Shown: in pieces, positions 8,332-19,327 of the stretch
Numbering within the stretch: the stretch's first letter is position 1
Layout of the letters: every line of letters starts with the position of its first letter
Notes under the pieces: generated by a model
The model's input: only the letters and a program-made list of their open reading frames with translations
Told to the model about the DNA's origin: nothing
Databases searched by the model: none
Assembly: GCF_003337715.1 (NCBI RefSeq)
Contig: NZ_QPIX01000002.1
Coordinates: 248,001-312,000, forward strand
Direction: 5' to 3'
Source: Ciceribacter lividus
Lineage (GTDB): Bacteria; Pseudomonadota; Alphaproteobacteria; Rhizobiales; Rhizobiaceae
DNA: 64,000 nt
Translations under genes and position numbers: made by a program

Positions 8332-8676
8332 ATGAGTCATGCTCTCGCATTCGACATCTCCGCCGTCGAGCCGGAGGAGGGCGCACCGGCGCCCGACCGG
8401 CTGATTTCGGGTGATCCGCATTTCCTCACCTGGAACCTCGAAGAGTCGGAAGGCGGCGTCTATGCCGGCGTCTGGCAGTCGACACCGGGCAAGTGGCGCA
8501 TCTCCTATGACGAGTGGGAGTATTTCCACGTTCTCGAAGGGTATTCGATCGTCACGGAAGAAGGCGGCGAGCCGGTCCATCTCAAGGCCGGCGACCGCAT
8601 GATCCTGAGACCGGGCTTCAAGGGAACCTGGGAAGTCGTTGAAACGACTCGCAAGGACTACGTGATCCGTCTCTGA
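8332..8676 (+). CDS. Cupin-domain protein (DUF861-like)
   Basis: The 114-residue protein is a single small beta barrel. It has GGVYAGVWQSTPGKW near residue 41, then YDEWEYFHVLEGYSIVTEEGG and KAGDRMILRPGFKGTWEV, the pattern of the ethanolamine-utilisation/DUF861 cupin group that lacks most metal ligands of classical cupins. It follows metY by 52 bases on the same strand, so it could be co-transcribed, although a GC-rich partial hairpin sits between them. Function is unknown; a sugar or amino-acid derived ligand is possible. Confidence 0.72.
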   Translation: MSHALAFDISAVEPEEGAPAPDRLISGDPHFLTWNLEESEGGVYAGVWQSTPGKWRISYDEWEYFHVLEGYSIVTEEGGEPVHLKAGDRMILRPGFKGTWEVVETTRKDYVIRL

Positions 8677-8683
8677 GCGGAAA

Positions 8684-8711
8684 CGCCGGCCCGACCGCTG
8701 CCGGGCCGGCG
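8684..8711. terminator. Bidirectional hairpin between convergent genes
   Basis: CGCCGGCCCG and CGGGCCGGCG form a perfect 10-bp stem around an 8-base loop, eight bases after the cupin stop and five bases before the end of the GST gene. No T-run follows on either side, so termination would be inefficient or factor-assisted. Confidence 0.5.
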
Positions 8712-8715
8712 GATG

Positions 8716-9378
8716 TCAGGCCGCCGCGCCTGTTCTCCGTTCGGCTTCCGCCTGGTGTTCGGCGGCCATTGCCGCATCCTCTGCCGCAACCCGCCCATAG
8801 GCGTCACGCCCGGTCATCCGGTCGATGTAGCGGCGGAAGACCGGACGATCCGGCACCAGCCCGAACATCGTCGTCCAGTGAAGCGCCACACCCCAGAGCA
8901 GGTCGGCGGCTGTCATTCGTTCGCCGAGGAGGTAGGGGCCGGTCTTCAGCGCGTCCTCCAGTGCGTCCAGCATGTCGTCGTAGCTGCTGTATGGCGTTTC
9001 GTTCGGGCTCGCCGGTTCCCGCTGAAGATACCGATCGATCAGGGCCGGCTCGAAGCAACTGCCGTAGAACACCATCCAGCGGAGATAGGTTCCACGGTCG
9101 GGGTCGTCGATGGCGGGCGCGAGCCCCTTCTCCGCGAAGAGGTCTGCGAGATAGAGGTAGACCGCCGCCTGTTCCGTGACGAGCGTCCCGTTGTGCAGGA
9201 TGGCCGGAACCTTTCCGAGCGGGTTGACCGCCAGATAAGCGGGATTCCGCTGTTCGCCGGCCTTCATGTTGAGAACGTGCAGTTCGTAGGGAACGCCCAG
9301 TTCTTCGAGAAGCACGCGCGCACCTGTGGCGCGGGTCTGCGGCGAATAGAAGAGGGTAATCGGTTCGTGGCTGGTCAT
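8716..9378 (-). CDS. Glutathione S-transferase family protein
   Basis: The 220-residue protein has a thioredoxin-like N-terminal domain starting ITLFYSPQTRATGARVLLEE, where Ser/Thr near residue 12-17 would activate glutathione. The conserved cis-proline is in GKVPAIL and the glutathione-binding TEQAAVYLYLADLF follows. The all-helical C-terminal domain covers about residues 90-210, with the capping-box-like MTAADLLWG. It is a cytoplasmic detoxification or isomerase-type enzyme of unknown substrate. It is divergent from the WYL regulator at 9485, which is the obvious candidate regulator. Confidence 0.85.
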   Translation of the reverse strand: MTSHEPITLFYSPQTRATGARVLLEELGVPYELHVLNMKAGEQRNPAYLAVNPLGKVPAILHNGTLVTEQAAVYLYLADLFAEKGLAPAIDDPDRGTYLRWMVFYGSCFEPALIDRYLQREPASPNETPYSSYDDMLDALEDALKTGPYLLGERMTAADLLWGVALHWTTMFGLVPDRPVFRRYIDRMTGRDAYGRVAAEDAAMAAEHQAEAERRTGAAA

Positions 9379-9428
9379 CGGTTTTCTCCTTCACGGTTTG
9401 AGACGATGAAGGCAGTGTGGCGCACCAT

Positions 9429-9449
9429 ACCTGTCAGTTTTTGTCAGGT
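9429..9449. promoter_or_regulatory. Candidate operator between GST and WYL genes
   Basis: ACCTG and CAGGT arms with an 11-base T-rich centre that also holds two copies of TGTCAG form a short dyad in the 106-base divergent region. A WYL/YafY regulator could bind here to control itself and the GST gene. The arms are short, so this is tentative. Confidence 0.3.
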
Positions 9450-9484
9450 TGGTTTAGGATAATTGCGGCAACGGAGATTTTGCG

Positions 9485-10459
9485 ATGCGCGCCGTGCGGC
9501 TGATCAACATCCTGACGACCTTGCAGGCGAAGGGCCTGGTGACCGCAGAGGCGCTTGCTGCCGAGAACTGCGTCTCTGTCCGCACGATCTACCGCGACAT
9601 CGATGCGCTGTCGCTCTCCGGGGTGCCCGTGTACAGCGAGCGCGGGTCCGAGGGCGGTTATCGCCTGCTCGACGGCTATCGCGTGCGCCTGAACGGCCTT
9701 TCGCCGGGTGAGGCGGAGGCGATGTTCCTGTCCGGCGTTCCGGGTGCCGCTGCAGACCTCGGCCTCGGTTCGCTGATGGCCGGCGCCCAGAAAAAGCTCA
9801 CGGCGGCGCTGCCGGAGGATCTTCGCCAGAGCGCGGCGCGCATGCAGGGACGTTTCCATCTCGACGCGCCGACGTGGTTCGGGGAGAGCGAGCGCCCGAC
9901 ACATCTGCAGGCCATCGCCGACGCGGTCTGGAATTGCAGGCTCGTCCGCATGCGCTATCGCAGCTGGAAGGCAGAGAAGAACCGTGAGGCCGAGCCGCTC
10001 GGCGTCGTTCTGAAGGGCGGTGCCTGGTACATGGTGGCGCGGGTCGACGGCGACGTACGGACCTATCGCATCGCCCGTATTCTCGACCTTCTCGTGACCG
10101 AGGAGAGATTCGAGCGTCCGGAGGATTTCGACCTTGCCGGCTACTGGACGGAGAACACCCTGAGGCTGGAGGCGGAACTTCATCCGAACACGGCGACCCT
10201 CCGCGTCTCCAAATGGGGTTTGCGGCTCCTGGAGCACATTTCTCCCTCGTATGTCCGTGCGCGCATGGAGACAGAGAAAGACGAGCGGGACGAAGACCGG
10301 TGGATCGTCACGCTGCCCTGCGGACAGGTGCAACACGCCATCTCGGAATTTCTGCGGCTCGGCACCGAGGCCGAGGTGCTGGCGCCGGACACGCTGCGCG
10401 ACGCGATGCGTGAAACACTCGAGAGACTGGCCGGATTTTACGGCCGCAGCGTTTCGTGA
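9485..10459 (+). CDS. YafY-type transcriptional regulator with WYL domain
   Basis: This 324-residue protein has an N-terminal HTH (residues 1-60, including VSVRTIYRDIDALSLSGVPV, the standard DeoR/HTH_11 recognition helix) and a middle WYL domain (about 140-220) with VRMRYRSW and AWYMVARVDGDVRTYRIARI, where the WYL-type pocket binds an unknown ligand. The C-terminal part matches the WCX extension. Such proteins act as ligand-sensing repressors or activators. It is divergent from GST. Its 3' end overlaps the convergent ArsR-type gene by 22 bases. Confidence 0.87.
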   Translation: MRAVRLINILTTLQAKGLVTAEALAAENCVSVRTIYRDIDALSLSGVPVYSERGSEGGYRLLDGYRVRLNGLSPGEAEAMFLSGVPGAAADLGLGSLMAGAQKKLTAALPEDLRQSAARMQGRFHLDAPTWFGESERPTHLQAIADAVWNCRLVRMRYRSWKAEKNREAEPLGVVLKGGAWYMVARVDGDVRTYRIARILDLLVTEERFERPEDFDLAGYWTENTLRLEAELHPNTATLRVSKWGLRLLEHISPSYVRARMETEKDERDEDRWIVTLPCGQVQHAISEFLRLGTEAEVLAPDTLRDAMRETLERLAGFYGRSVS

Positions 10460-10782
10460 TCCGCTGAGGGTATCGGGTAGAGCGACATGATCTTGTCGAG
10501 GAGCCCCGGAAAACGGGCCTCCAGATCGTCCGTGCGCACGGCATTGATGTTCTCGACGCCCTGCTTGTGGGTGCGGATGAGACCGGCCTCCCGCAAAATC
10601 CGCAGCTGATTGGAGAGCGTCGAGCGCGGCATGTCGTTGCAGGGAGCGATCGAACCGCAGTTCTGCCCGCATTCGGCGTGCATCAGCTTGCGCATGATGC
10701 CGATGCGTGCGGGATCACCGAGCGCGGCGAGAACGGCGGTGAGCGAAAGATCCTCACGGCTGGGATGAAAGAACTGGGCCAT
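10438..10782 (-). CDS. ArsR-family winged-helix regulator with an unusual Cys cluster
   Basis: The 114-residue protein is a winged HTH with ALGDPARIGIMRKLM for the first helices and MPRSTLSNQLRILREAGLIR for the recognition helix and wing, as in ArsR/SmtB regulators. Between them lies CGQNCGSIAPC (three cysteines in eleven residues) where most relatives have an ordinary helix. This could be a metal- or redox-sensing site; that is inference. It is divergent from the SDR gene at 10883 and is likely to control it through the dyad in the shared upstream region. Confidence 0.8.
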   Translation of the reverse strand: MAQFFHPSREDLSLTAVLAALGDPARIGIMRKLMHAECGQNCGSIAPCNDMPRSTLSNQLRILREAGLIRTHKQGVENINAVRTDDLEARFPGLLDKIMSLYPIPSADHETLRP

Positions 10783-10836
10783 GCACAGCCTCTACCATTT
10801 CCGTTGACAGGCTTCAATATTTCAATAAAACCGAAA

Positions 10837-10851
10837 TACCGAACAACGGTA
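10837..10851. promoter_or_regulatory. Dyad in the ArsR-SDR divergent region
   Basis: TACCG-AACAA-CGGTA is a perfect inverted repeat 31 bases before the SDR start codon. A TTGACA box lies 28 bases further upstream, so the dyad would sit over or just downstream of a rightward promoter. Small dyads like this are typical ArsR-family operators. Confidence 0.4.
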
Positions 10852-10882
10852 CTAGCGAAACAAGGAAATTCAGGAGACGCAA

Positions 10883-11641
10883 ATGGACATGCATTTCGAC
10901 GGCAAGGTCGTGGTCGTCACGGGCGGTTCGACCGGCATCGGCTACTCTGCGGCAAGGCTCTTCCTCGAAGCGGGCGCAGCGACGGTCTATGTGACCGGGC
11001 GCAACGGCGCCAAACTGAGCCAGGCCGTCTCGGCGCTGGGAGACAAGGCGGTTCCGGTCGTCGCCGATTCGGCGCAGATCGAGGATCTGGAACATCTGCG
11101 GGCACGTATCGAAGCAGACGGACGCAAGATCGACGTGCTTTTCGCCAATGCCGGCATCGCCGAGAACAATGACATCGGCACGACCGACGAAGCGCTCTTC
11201 GACCGCATCTTCGACGTCAACGTGAAGGGCGTGTTCTATACCGTGCAGGTCCTGCTGCCGGTCATGCGCGACGGCGGCAACATCGTGCTCACGGGTTCCA
11301 TCGTCGGCAACAAGGGCATGGAGAGGCTGAGCGCCTACAACGCATCGAAGGCGGCGGTCCGCTCGTTCGCCCGCAGCTTCGCCAATGACCTGAAGGGCAG
11401 GGGCATCCGCGTGAACACGCTGAGCCCTGGAGTTACCCGCACGCCGATCATGGAGAACGGTCTGAAGATGGACGAGGAACGGATCGCCGGCTTCGAAGCC
11501 TACCTGAAATCGGCCTCTCCGATTGGCCGCATGGCGCATCCCGACGAGATCGCCGAAGCGGCCCTTTTCCTGGCTTCGTCGAAGGCAAGCTACATCAACG
11601 GTGTCGAACTGTCGGTCGACGGCGGTTTCGCCCAGATCTGA
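10883..11641 (+). CDS. Short-chain dehydrogenase/reductase
   Basis: The 252-residue protein is a classical SDR. It has the dinucleotide motif TGGSTGIG (13-20), NAG (89-91), catalytic Ser139, and Y152-N-A-S-K156, with the C-terminal PIGRMAHPDEIAEAALFLAS and NGVELSVDGG typical of the family. TGR-N at 38-41 in place of an Asp after the second strand suggests NADP preference. Substrate is unknown. The divergent ArsR-type gene probably represses it, and together they look like an inducible detoxification pair. Confidence 0.88.
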   Translation: MDMHFDGKVVVVTGGSTGIGYSAARLFLEAGAATVYVTGRNGAKLSQAVSALGDKAVPVVADSAQIEDLEHLRARIEADGRKIDVLFANAGIAENNDIGTTDEALFDRIFDVNVKGVFYTVQVLLPVMRDGGNIVLTGSIVGNKGMERLSAYNASKAAVRSFARSFANDLKGRGIRVNTLSPGVTRTPIMENGLKMDEERIAGFEAYLKSASPIGRMAHPDEIAEAALFLASSKASYINGVELSVDGGFAQI

Positions 11642-11695
11642 CGCTATCGGAAAGACGCAGTTCGCCGGGCGGCCCTCGAAGGCAGAGCCCGGTGG

Positions 11696-12943
11696 CTACC
11701 ATTCGAGATCGAGCCGCTCCAGTCCGTGGAAATGGTAGACGTCTTTGACCGTCGGGCGGCGGGCGAGACGCAGGCCCGGCAGGCGGCGGAAGAGGATCGG
11801 CAGCGCGAGATTGAGTTCGAGGCGCGCAAGCGGCGCGCCGATGCAGAAATGGATGCCGGCCCCGAAGGAGAGGTTCACGCCCTCGTCGCGGTCGGGCCTG
11901 AAGGTCAGTGGGTCGGCGAATTTGGCCGGATCGAGATTGGCGGCGGCGAGGATCAGGCTCACCTTGTCACCGCGCTTGAAGGAGACGCCGTCGACTTCCG
12001 CCGGCTCGAGGCAGTAGCGCTGGAAGATGTGGACCGGCGCGCAGATGCGGAGCGTTTCCTCGACGGTGCGCTCCGTGGTCTTCGGATCGCAGAAGAGCGT
12101 CGCAGGCTCGATGCCGCTTTCGAGGATCACCCGCACGGAATTGCCGATCTGGTGCACCGTCGCCTCATGTCCGGCATTGAGCAGCACGATCGTGGTCGAG
12201 ATAAGTTCGTCCTCGGTGAGGAACTGCCCCTTGTGCTCGGTGTGGATCATGTGGCTCAGGAGATCGTCCCGGCGTTCCGCCCGCCTCTCGGCGATCATCG
12301 CGCGGACGTAATCGGCGAATTCACGCGCCGAGCGATCCGCAGCCTCCTCGTCGGCGCGGCTGCGCTTGAACATGTACATGCCGACATAGTCGTGGCTCCA
12401 CTTCAGGAGCTGCGGCCCCATCTCCTCGGGAATGCCGATCATGCGGGCGATCATCGTCACCGGAATGATATCGGCGAAGGAGGAGAGAAGCTCGGTCTTC
12501 CCGTCCTTTTCGAACCCGTCGATCAGCCGGTTTGCGAGCGCCTCGATCTCCGGGGTCATCTTCTCGATGTGCCGCGAGACGAAGGCCCGGTTGACGAGTG
12601 TCCTGAGCCGCGTGTGCTCGGGCGGCTCGAGTTCGAGCAGCGAATGCGCCTCGGCGGCATCGAAATGGCGGGTATGGGCGAGCGGCTCGGGCATGCCGAG
12701 CTCCTCGCGGGTCGCGATATGGAGGATCTGCCGGCCGAAACGCCGGTCCCGAAGCAGCGCGTTCACCGTTTCGTAGCCGGTGCAGAACCACTGCCGCTGC
12801 TCCTCCCAGTAGAAGGTCGGGCATGCGGCATGCAGCGCCGCATAAACGCGGTTCGGGTCGCTGTAGAAGGCGGGGTCGCGGGCGTCGAGCGAGACGCGGC
12901 GGGTTTCGGGATCGATGCGGAGGAAGGACGAGAGACTGGACAT
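11696..12943 (-). CDS. Cytochrome P450
   Basis: This 415-residue soluble bacterial P450 is complete. It has the oxygen-binding I-helix AGHEAT (257-262, where most P450s have A-G-x-D/E-T), the K-helix ETLR (296-299) and the heme loop [17 protein letters not shown] with axial Cys367. It would need a ferredoxin and reductase for electrons, and none is adjacent. The upstream gene on the same strand is gamma-glutamyltransferase, 57 bases away, but no functional link is obvious. The closest bacterial groups are CYP of the camphor/biotin-like class, and the substrate cannot be assigned. Confidence 0.9.
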   Translation of the reverse strand: MSSLSSFLRIDPETRRVSLDARDPAFYSDPNRVYAALHAACPTFYWEEQRQWFCTGYETVNALLRDRRFGRQILHIATREELGMPEPLAHTRHFDAAEAHSLLELEPPEHTRLRTLVNRAFVSRHIEKMTPEIEALANRLIDGFEKDGKTELLSSFADIIPVTMIARMIGIPEEMGPQLLKWSHDYVGMYMFKRSRADEEAADRSAREFADYVRAMIAERRAERRDDLLSHMIHTEHKGQFLTEDELISTTIVLLNAGHEATVHQIGNSVRVILESGIEPATLFCDPKTTERTVEETLRICAPVHIFQRYCLEPAEVDGVSFKRGDKVSLILAAANLDPAKFADPLTFRPDRDEGVNLSFGAGIHFCIGAPLARLELNLALPILFRRLPGLRLARRPTVKDVYHFHGLERLDLEW

Positions 12944-12999
12944 GTCGATCGGCCTAGCGCAATTCGTCGCGATCCGAAAGGCCGCCGAGGCCTTCTCCG

Positions 13000-14757
13000 T
13001 TACTCCCCGAGAGCGACGCCCTCCCGGCGCGGATCGGCGCTGCCGGCGAGCCCTTCCGCGGTGATCTCGATCGCGTGGAGACCGGAGGTCATCTCGCCCG
13101 CCTTGATCTCGTATCCGAGCGCCTTCAGCGGCTCCGCCATCTGTTCCGCTGTCGTCCCGGCCTCGAGCTCGTAGGGGCCGAAGCGGTTTATGAAGTGGGG
13201 CTGCGCAACGATCTTCTCGACCGGCATGCCCCAGTCGACATAGGCGATCAGCGCCTGGGCGACGTAGCCGATGATCTGGCTGCCGCCCGGCGATCCGATC
13301 GCCAGCACGGGTTTTCCGTCCCTGAGGACGATGGTCGGCGACATGGATGAGCGCGGGCGCTTGCCCGGCTCGACGCGGTTGGCGACCGGAAGCCCACCGT
13401 CATGGGTCTTGAAGGAAAAGTCGGTGAGCTCGTTGTTGAGCAGGAAGCCGTTCGTCATCAGCCGCGAGCCGAAGCCGCTCTCGATCGTGGTGGTCATCGA
13501 GACGACGTTGCCGTCCTTGTCGACGATCACGAAATGGCTGGTCGAGGGAAGCTCGATCGCTTCGCCGCGGCCGAAGAGCAGGGCGTGATCCCATTCCGGT
13601 TCTCCGGCCGTCACCGCATCGGGGGCGAGCGCCTTGTTTCCGTCGAGGAGCGCTGCGCGCCGGCCGAGATAGTCCTTGCCGATGAGCCCCTTGATCGGCG
13701 AGGGGACGAAATCGGTGTCGGCGAGATAGCGTTCGCGATCGGCGAAGGCGAGACGCTGCGCGTCGCCGATGATGCGCCAGCTCTCGACGTTGTCGGCGCC
13801 GAGTGCCTTGAGGTCGAAATTCTCGACCATTCCGAGGATTTGCCCGACGGCGACGCCGCCGGAGGAGGGCGGCCCCATGCCGCAGACGTCGAGTGCCCGG
13901 TAGGTCACGCAGACCGGTGTACGTTCGATAATTCGGTAATTAGCGAAATCCGCAAGCGATAGGACGCCGGGATTGTCGCTCGCTTCACGAATGGTCCTGA
14001 CGATCGCTTCGGCGATCGGTCCCGAATAGAAGGCGTCGGCGCCACCCTCGGCGATCGCCTTCAGGGTCTCCGCGTAAGCCGGGTTCTTGAGGATCGTGCC
14101 TTCCTTCAGCGGTGCGCCCGCGGTGTCGTAGAAATAGCTGCGCGGGCCGTCGTATTTCTTGAGCCGATCACCTTCCGCCGCAACCAGCGAGGCGAGACGA
14201 GGGGAAACGGCAAAGCCGTCGGTGGCGAGCTTCTCCGCAGGTTCGAACAGTTGTGCCCAGTCCGTCTTGCCGTAGCGCTTGTGCACCTCGGACAGGAGCT
14301 TCACGGTGCCCGGCGTGCCGACGGAGCGTCCGCCGACGACGGCATCCATGAATTTCAGCGGCTGTCCCTCGGCATCGAGGAAGAGCTTCGGCGTGGCCTC
14401 CATGGGCGCGGTCTCGCGTCCGTCGAAGGTCGTCATCTTGCCCGACGCGGCATCGTAATAGACAAGGAAGGCGCCACCGCCGAGGCCGGAGCTCTGAGGC
14501 TCGACGAGCCCCAGTACGGTCTGTACCGCAACCATCGCGTCGATCGCATTGCCGCCCCGTGCGAGCACCGTCCGCCCGGCCTCCGCGGCGAGAGGGTTGG
14601 CGGCGGCGACCATGAAGCTCTTCGCCTCGGTGCGCGTGGCGGCGGCAAATCCCGTCGCGCGTTCCGGCGCAACGGCGTCTGACGCCTGCTGGGCGAGGCC
14701 GCTGGCCGGCAGGACGAGGAGGGAAACGAAGGCGCTGTTGAGAAGGAATTTCCGCAT
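13000..14757 (-). CDS. ggt: Gamma-glutamyltransferase (periplasmic)
   Basis: The 585-residue precursor begins with the signal peptide [20 protein letters not shown] and belongs to the Ntn-hydrolase gamma-glutamyltranspeptidases, which cleave glutathione and transfer or hydrolyse the gamma-glutamyl group. The large-subunit glycine motif [11 protein letters not shown] (89-99) and Arg114 in DGRETAP bind substrate. Autocleavage would occur before Thr406 in [12 protein letters not shown], where relatives often have [13 protein letters not shown] near residue 480 forms the oxyanion region. The ATG at 14757 follows CGGAG. A GTG two codons upstream is in frame but poorly placed. A periplasmic site and a role in glutathione salvage are inferred from the family. 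Confidence 0.9.
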   Translation of the reverse strand: MRKFLLNSAFVSLLVLPASGLAQQASDAVAPERATGFAAATRTEAKSFMVAAANPLAAEAGRTVLARGGNAIDAMVAVQTVLGLVEPQSSGLGGGAFLVYYDAASGKMTTFDGRETAPMEATPKLFLDAEGQPLKFMDAVVGGRSVGTPGTVKLLSEVHKRYGKTDWAQLFEPAEKLATDGFAVSPRLASLVAAEGDRLKKYDGPRSYFYDTAGAPLKEGTILKNPAYAETLKAIAEGGADAFYSGPIAEAIVRTIREASDNPGVLSLADFANYRIIERTPVCVTYRALDVCGMGPPSSGGVAVGQILGMVENFDLKALGADNVESWRIIGDAQRLAFADRERYLADTDFVPSPIKGLIGKDYLGRRAALLDGNKALAPDAVTAGEPEWDHALLFGRGEAIELPSTSHFVIVDKDGNVVSMTTTIESGFGSRLMTNGFLLNNELTDFSFKTHDGGLPVANRVEPGKRPRSSMSPTIVLRDGKPVLAIGSPGGSQIIGYVAQALIAYVDWGMPVEKIVAQPHFINRFGPYELEAGTTAEQMAEPLKALGYEIKAGEMTSGLHAIEITAEGLAGSADPRREGVALGE

Positions 14758-14916
14758 GACCACTCCGTTCTCCCGATCATCCCGACCGGGTTCGTTTCTT
14801 CACACGTGAGGATTGTAGGTCGCGGTCGTTCGACGGCAAGGCTTTTGCACGCACCCAACGCATCTTTGTTGAAGATGGCTTCTGTCGCGCCATCGTACGG
14901 GCGAGAGCAGGCGGGC

Positions 14917-16179
<1,263 letters not shown>

Positions 16180-16668
16180 AGCCGTGAGCCCTGGTGAGGA
16201 TGAAAGGATATTCCAAGCAAGGTGATCAATACTCGTTAAACAGTTGCTACCAATCGCCGACTGTTTTTGCCTCCGATCCGGTTTCTCCGACGTGTTCGGC
16301 GATTTTTTACTTGCCGTTTACCATAGGATGCCGTTCCTGTGCAGGACGGTCGCGCCATACTTCCGCCCGTAAAGGGGTCGATTGCACCGGCTTGTGTCTG
16401 CCGACCTTGTGGCGATCGGACGGGGTAAGCCCGACCACACCGTGGCGTAGCTCGTCGTTCCGGCTGCGCGCGGAGCGCGGCAAGCCGGCCGGAGAGGGGG
16501 ATGCGCGGCTATCCATTGGTCCCCGTCACATCCTGCGGCGGTTAAGGATATCGGCGCCTCACGTCTTGAAGTCCGGGGCTTGGACACTCTATGTAGGGAT
16601 TGACACGACAATACATGATTCCCGCGGCGGCTTCCGTGTCCGGGAAGACAGTGCGAAGAAGGACGGAC
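16180..16668. other. 489-base region between ggdef gene and clpP
   Basis: I see no protein gene here. It contains a possible sRNA-type hairpin (16252-16308): AATCGCCGA pairs with TCGGCGATT across a 35-base spacer and is followed by five T's on the plus strand. The middle part (16320-16540) is GC-rich and could be transcribed leader. A candidate heat-shock promoter for clpP lies at the right end. I compared it loosely with tmRNA, SRP RNA, 6S RNA and RNase P signatures and found none. Confidence 0.4.
16565..16597 (+). promoter_or_regulatory. Possible RpoH-type promoter of clpP
   Basis: CTTG is followed after 19 bases by TCTATGTAGG, which matches nine of ten positions of the alphaproteobacterial heat-shock -10 pattern CYTATNTNNG. 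It lies about 75 bases before the clpP start. ClpP is a common sigma-32 target. The spacing is one base longer than the usual 17-18. Confidence 0.4.
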
Positions 16669-17301
16669 ATGACAAATCCAGTTGATACCGCCATGGCTCT
16701 GGTGCCGATGGTTGTCGAGCAGACCAATCGCGGCGAGCGGTCCTACGACATTTTCTCGCGCCTGCTGAAGGAGCGGATCATCTTCCTGACGGGCCCCGTC
16801 GAAGACCAGATGGCGTCGCTCGTCTGCGCGCAGCTGCTGTTCCTGGAAGCGGAAAACCCGAAGAAGGAAATCGCGCTCTATATCAACTCCCCGGGCGGCG
16901 TCGTCACCGCGGGTCTCGCAATCTATGACACCATGCAGTTCATCCGTCCGGCCGTATCGACGCTCTGCATCGGTCAGGCGGCCTCCATGGGATCGCTGCT
17001 GCTGGCTGCCGGCGAGAAGGGCATGCGCTTTACCACGCCCTATTCCCGCATCATGGTGCATCAGCCTTCGGGTGGCTTCCAGGGGCAGGCGTCCGACATC
17101 GAGCGGCATGCCCGCGACATCATCAAGATGAAGCGCCGCCTGAACGAAATCTATGAGAAGCACACCGGCCGCACCTATGACGAGGTTGAACAAACCCTCG
17201 ACCGGGACCATTTCATGGAGGCGAGCGAGGCGAAGGATTGGGGTATCGTCGACAAGATCCTGACCTCCCGCCAGGAAATCGAAGGAATACCGGCGGCCTG
17301 A
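16669..17301 (+). CDS. clpP: ATP-dependent Clp protease proteolytic subunit
   Basis: ClpP forms the tetradecameric serine protease chamber that works with ClpX (next gene) or ClpA. The 210-residue product has an intact triad: Ser106 in [14 protein letters not shown], His131 in IMVHQPSGG and Asp180 in TLDRDHF. The NSPGG substrate-binding strand is at 73-77. [18 protein letters not shown] at the N-terminus includes a short propeptide typical of alphaproteobacterial ClpP. The start follows a GAAGGA site; upstream in-frame ATGs have none. Alphaproteobacteria often carry several clpP paralogues; the copy beside clpX is the principal one. Confidence 0.97.
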   Translation: MTNPVDTAMALVPMVVEQTNRGERSYDIFSRLLKERIIFLTGPVEDQMASLVCAQLLFLEAENPKKEIALYINSPGGVVTAGLAIYDTMQFIRPAVSTLCIGQAASMGSLLLAAGEKGMRFTTPYSRIMVHQPSGGFQGQASDIERHARDIIKMKRRLNEIYEKHTGRTYDEVEQTLDRDHFMEASEAKDWGIVDKILTSRQEIEGIPAA

Positions 17302-17336
17302 CGGCCGCCCGTTTGCGCGGTTCGGGATGGACCGTT

Positions 17337-17370
17337 GACCCCCTTGTGAACGAAGGAGGGGGTTTAATCT
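17337..17370 (+). terminator. Imperfect intrinsic terminator after clpP
   Basis: CCCCCTT and AAGGAGGGGG form a stem with one bulged A around a GTGAACG loop, followed by a short TTTAAT stretch, about 40 bases after the clpP stop. The remaining gap up to clpX (about 230 bases) has no gene and presumably holds the clpX promoter. Confidence 0.5.
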
Positions 17371-17602
17371 CCCGGGGAACGCGCTAATAGTAGCAATTAA
17401 GGCTGTGTTGAAGTTTTGTGACATAGCCTTGCGGTTTGAAGGGGTTTTCGTTGCCGCCGGTCAACAGGCGCATAGTGCGTCTGCCGGTTAGTACCCCCAG
17501 ATCGAACTGGCTCCAGCCGATTGCGGCGTTTTGTGGTTGGGGCGGTGTAAGTGGTCCGTGTTCCGTTTCGAGGGCGGCGCGGCGTGCTGGAAGGAAAGAG
17601 AC

Positions 17603-18880
17603 ATGAGCAAGGTCAGCGGAAGCAACGGCGGTGACTCCAAGAATACCCTCTATTGTTCGTTCTGCGGCAAGAGCCAGCACGAAGTCCGGAAGCTGATTGC
17701 CGGACCGACCGTGTTCATCTGCGATGAATGCGTCGAATTGTGCATGGACATCATCCGCGAGGAGAACAAGAGCTCGATGGTGAAGTCCCGCGACGGCGTC
17801 CCGACGCCTCAGGACATCATCAAGATTCTCGATGAATACGTCATCGGGCAGCAGCAGGCGAAGAAGATCCTGTCGGTCGCCGTGCACAACCATTACAAGC
17901 GCCTGGCGCACGCCTCCAAGGGCGGCGATGTCGAGCTCGCGAAGTCGAACATCCTGCTCGTCGGCCCGACCGGCTGCGGCAAGACCTATCTCGCCCAGAC
18001 GCTCGCACGCATCATCGACGTGCCGTTCACCATGGCGGATGCCACGACGCTCACCGAAGCCGGCTATGTCGGCGAGGACGTCGAGAACATCATCCTGAAG
18101 CTCCTGCAGGCCGCCGACTACAACGTCGAGCGCGCCCAGCGTGGCATCGTCTACATCGACGAAGTCGACAAGATTTCGCGCAAGTCCGACAACCCGTCGA
18201 TCACCCGCGACGTCTCGGGCGAGGGTGTTCAGCAGGCGCTCCTGAAGATCATGGAAGGCACGGTCGCTTCCGTTCCCCCGCAGGGTGGGCGCAAGCATCC
18301 CCAGCAGGAGTTCCTGCAGGTCGATACGACGAACATCCTGTTCATCTGCGGCGGCGCCTTTGCGGGCCTCGACAAGATCATCTCCGCCCGCGGCGAGAAG
18401 ACGTCGATCGGCTTCGGCGCGACGGTGTCTTCTCCGGAAGATCGCCGCGTCGGTGAGGTCCTTCGCGACCTCGAGCCGGAGGATCTGGTGAAGTTCGGCC
18501 TTATCCCCGAGTTCATCGGCCGTCTGCCGGTGCTGGCGACGCTCGAGGACCTCGACGAGGATGCGCTGATCCAGATCCTGTCGGAGCCGAAGAACGCGCT
18601 CGTCAAGCAGTACCAGCGCCTCTTCGAGATGGAGGACGTGGAACTGAACTTCCACGAGGACGCCCTTCGCGAGATCGCCAAGAAGGCGATCGTCCGCAAG
18701 ACCGGCGCCCGCGGCCTGCGCTCGATCATGGAGAAGATCCTGCTCGACACCATGTTCGAGCTGCCGGAACTGGAAGGCGTCCGCGAGGTCGTCATCTCGG
18801 AAGACGTCGTGCGCGGCACTTCGCGCCCGCTCTACATCTATGCGGACCGGCAGGAAGAAAAGGCGAACGCCTCTGCGTAA
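17603..18880 (+). CDS. clpX: ATP-dependent Clp protease ATP-binding subunit ClpX
   Basis: ClpX is the hexameric AAA+ unfoldase that selects substrates, including ssrA-tagged proteins, and feeds them to ClpP. In alphaproteobacteria it also removes cell-cycle regulators such as CtrA. The 425-residue protein has an N-terminal zinc-binding domain with Cys18, Cys21, Cys40 and Cys43 (CSFCGK and CDEC), Walker A GPTGCGKT (121-128), Walker B IDEVDKI, and the GAR-type arginine-rich C-terminal segment [15 protein letters not shown]. The start at [10 protein letters not shown] follows GGAAAGAG. It has its own terminator and probably its own promoter, separate from clpP. Confidence 0.97.
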   Translation: MSKVSGSNGGDSKNTLYCSFCGKSQHEVRKLIAGPTVFICDECVELCMDIIREENKSSMVKSRDGVPTPQDIIKILDEYVIGQQQAKKILSVAVHNHYKRLAHASKGGDVELAKSNILLVGPTGCGKTYLAQTLARIIDVPFTMADATTLTEAGYVGEDVENIILKLLQAADYNVERAQRGIVYIDEVDKISRKSDNPSITRDVSGEGVQQALLKIMEGTVASVPPQGGRKHPQQEFLQVDTTNILFICGGAFAGLDKIISARGEKTSIGFGATVSSPEDRRVGEVLRDLEPEDLVKFGLIPEFIGRLPVLATLEDLDEDALIQILSEPKNALVKQYQRLFEMEDVELNFHEDALREIAKKAIVRKTGARGLRSIMEKILLDTMFELPELEGVREVVISEDVVRGTSRPLYIYADRQEEKANASA

Positions 18881-18910
18881 GGCGTGCCGGCTGCAATCAG
18901 AGTTTGTCGA

Positions 18911-18945
18911 AGAGGCCCGCATTCCCGCGGGCCTCTTTCGTTTTG
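18911..18945 (+). terminator. Intrinsic terminator after clpX
   Basis: AGAGGCCCGC and GCGGGCCTCT form a perfect 10-bp stem with a 6-base loop, followed by TTCGTTTT, 31 bases after the clpX stop. Confidence 0.88.
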
Positions 18946-19327
18946 GGCGAATCCGTCGAGAATCTGCGCCAGAACACTGCCTTTATATTCCGTGCCGGTT
19001 TCGCCTGCCTCGGACATCGGCTAGAAAACACGAGCGACATGCATGTGTCCGAGTGGCGTGCCCGGCCCCGAATCCGGTATCCTGCGTCACCAGCACATGC
19101 GGTATTCGCCCCGGCTTCAGCCTCGGACTAGCTCCGGGCGTTACCCGGGGTGATGACTTTCTATTTGTAACGCTTCCGTCACAAACTGGGCGGGCGGTGT
19201 TTAAGCAGGCTTGAATTCACCCCCGCGCCTATCCACTTGTTGGGGGAGCAAAAAAAGGAATGCCCGTCCGGCCTTTGCCTTACGGGAGCAGTCCCCCCGA
19301 CAGGGGGGACTATGGAAAGGAAACAAC
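18946..19327 (+). promoter_or_regulatory. lon upstream region
   Basis: This 382-base gap has no gene. CTTGAA at 19210-19215 followed after 12 bases by CCTATCC (19228-19234) resembles a sigma-32 promoter of enterobacterial spacing, which would suit a heat-shock protease gene, but the match is weak. A run of seven A's and a GGACAGGGGGGAC-like repeat (CCCCCC/GGGGGG) just before the ribosome binding site could form a leader hairpin. Confidence 0.3.
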
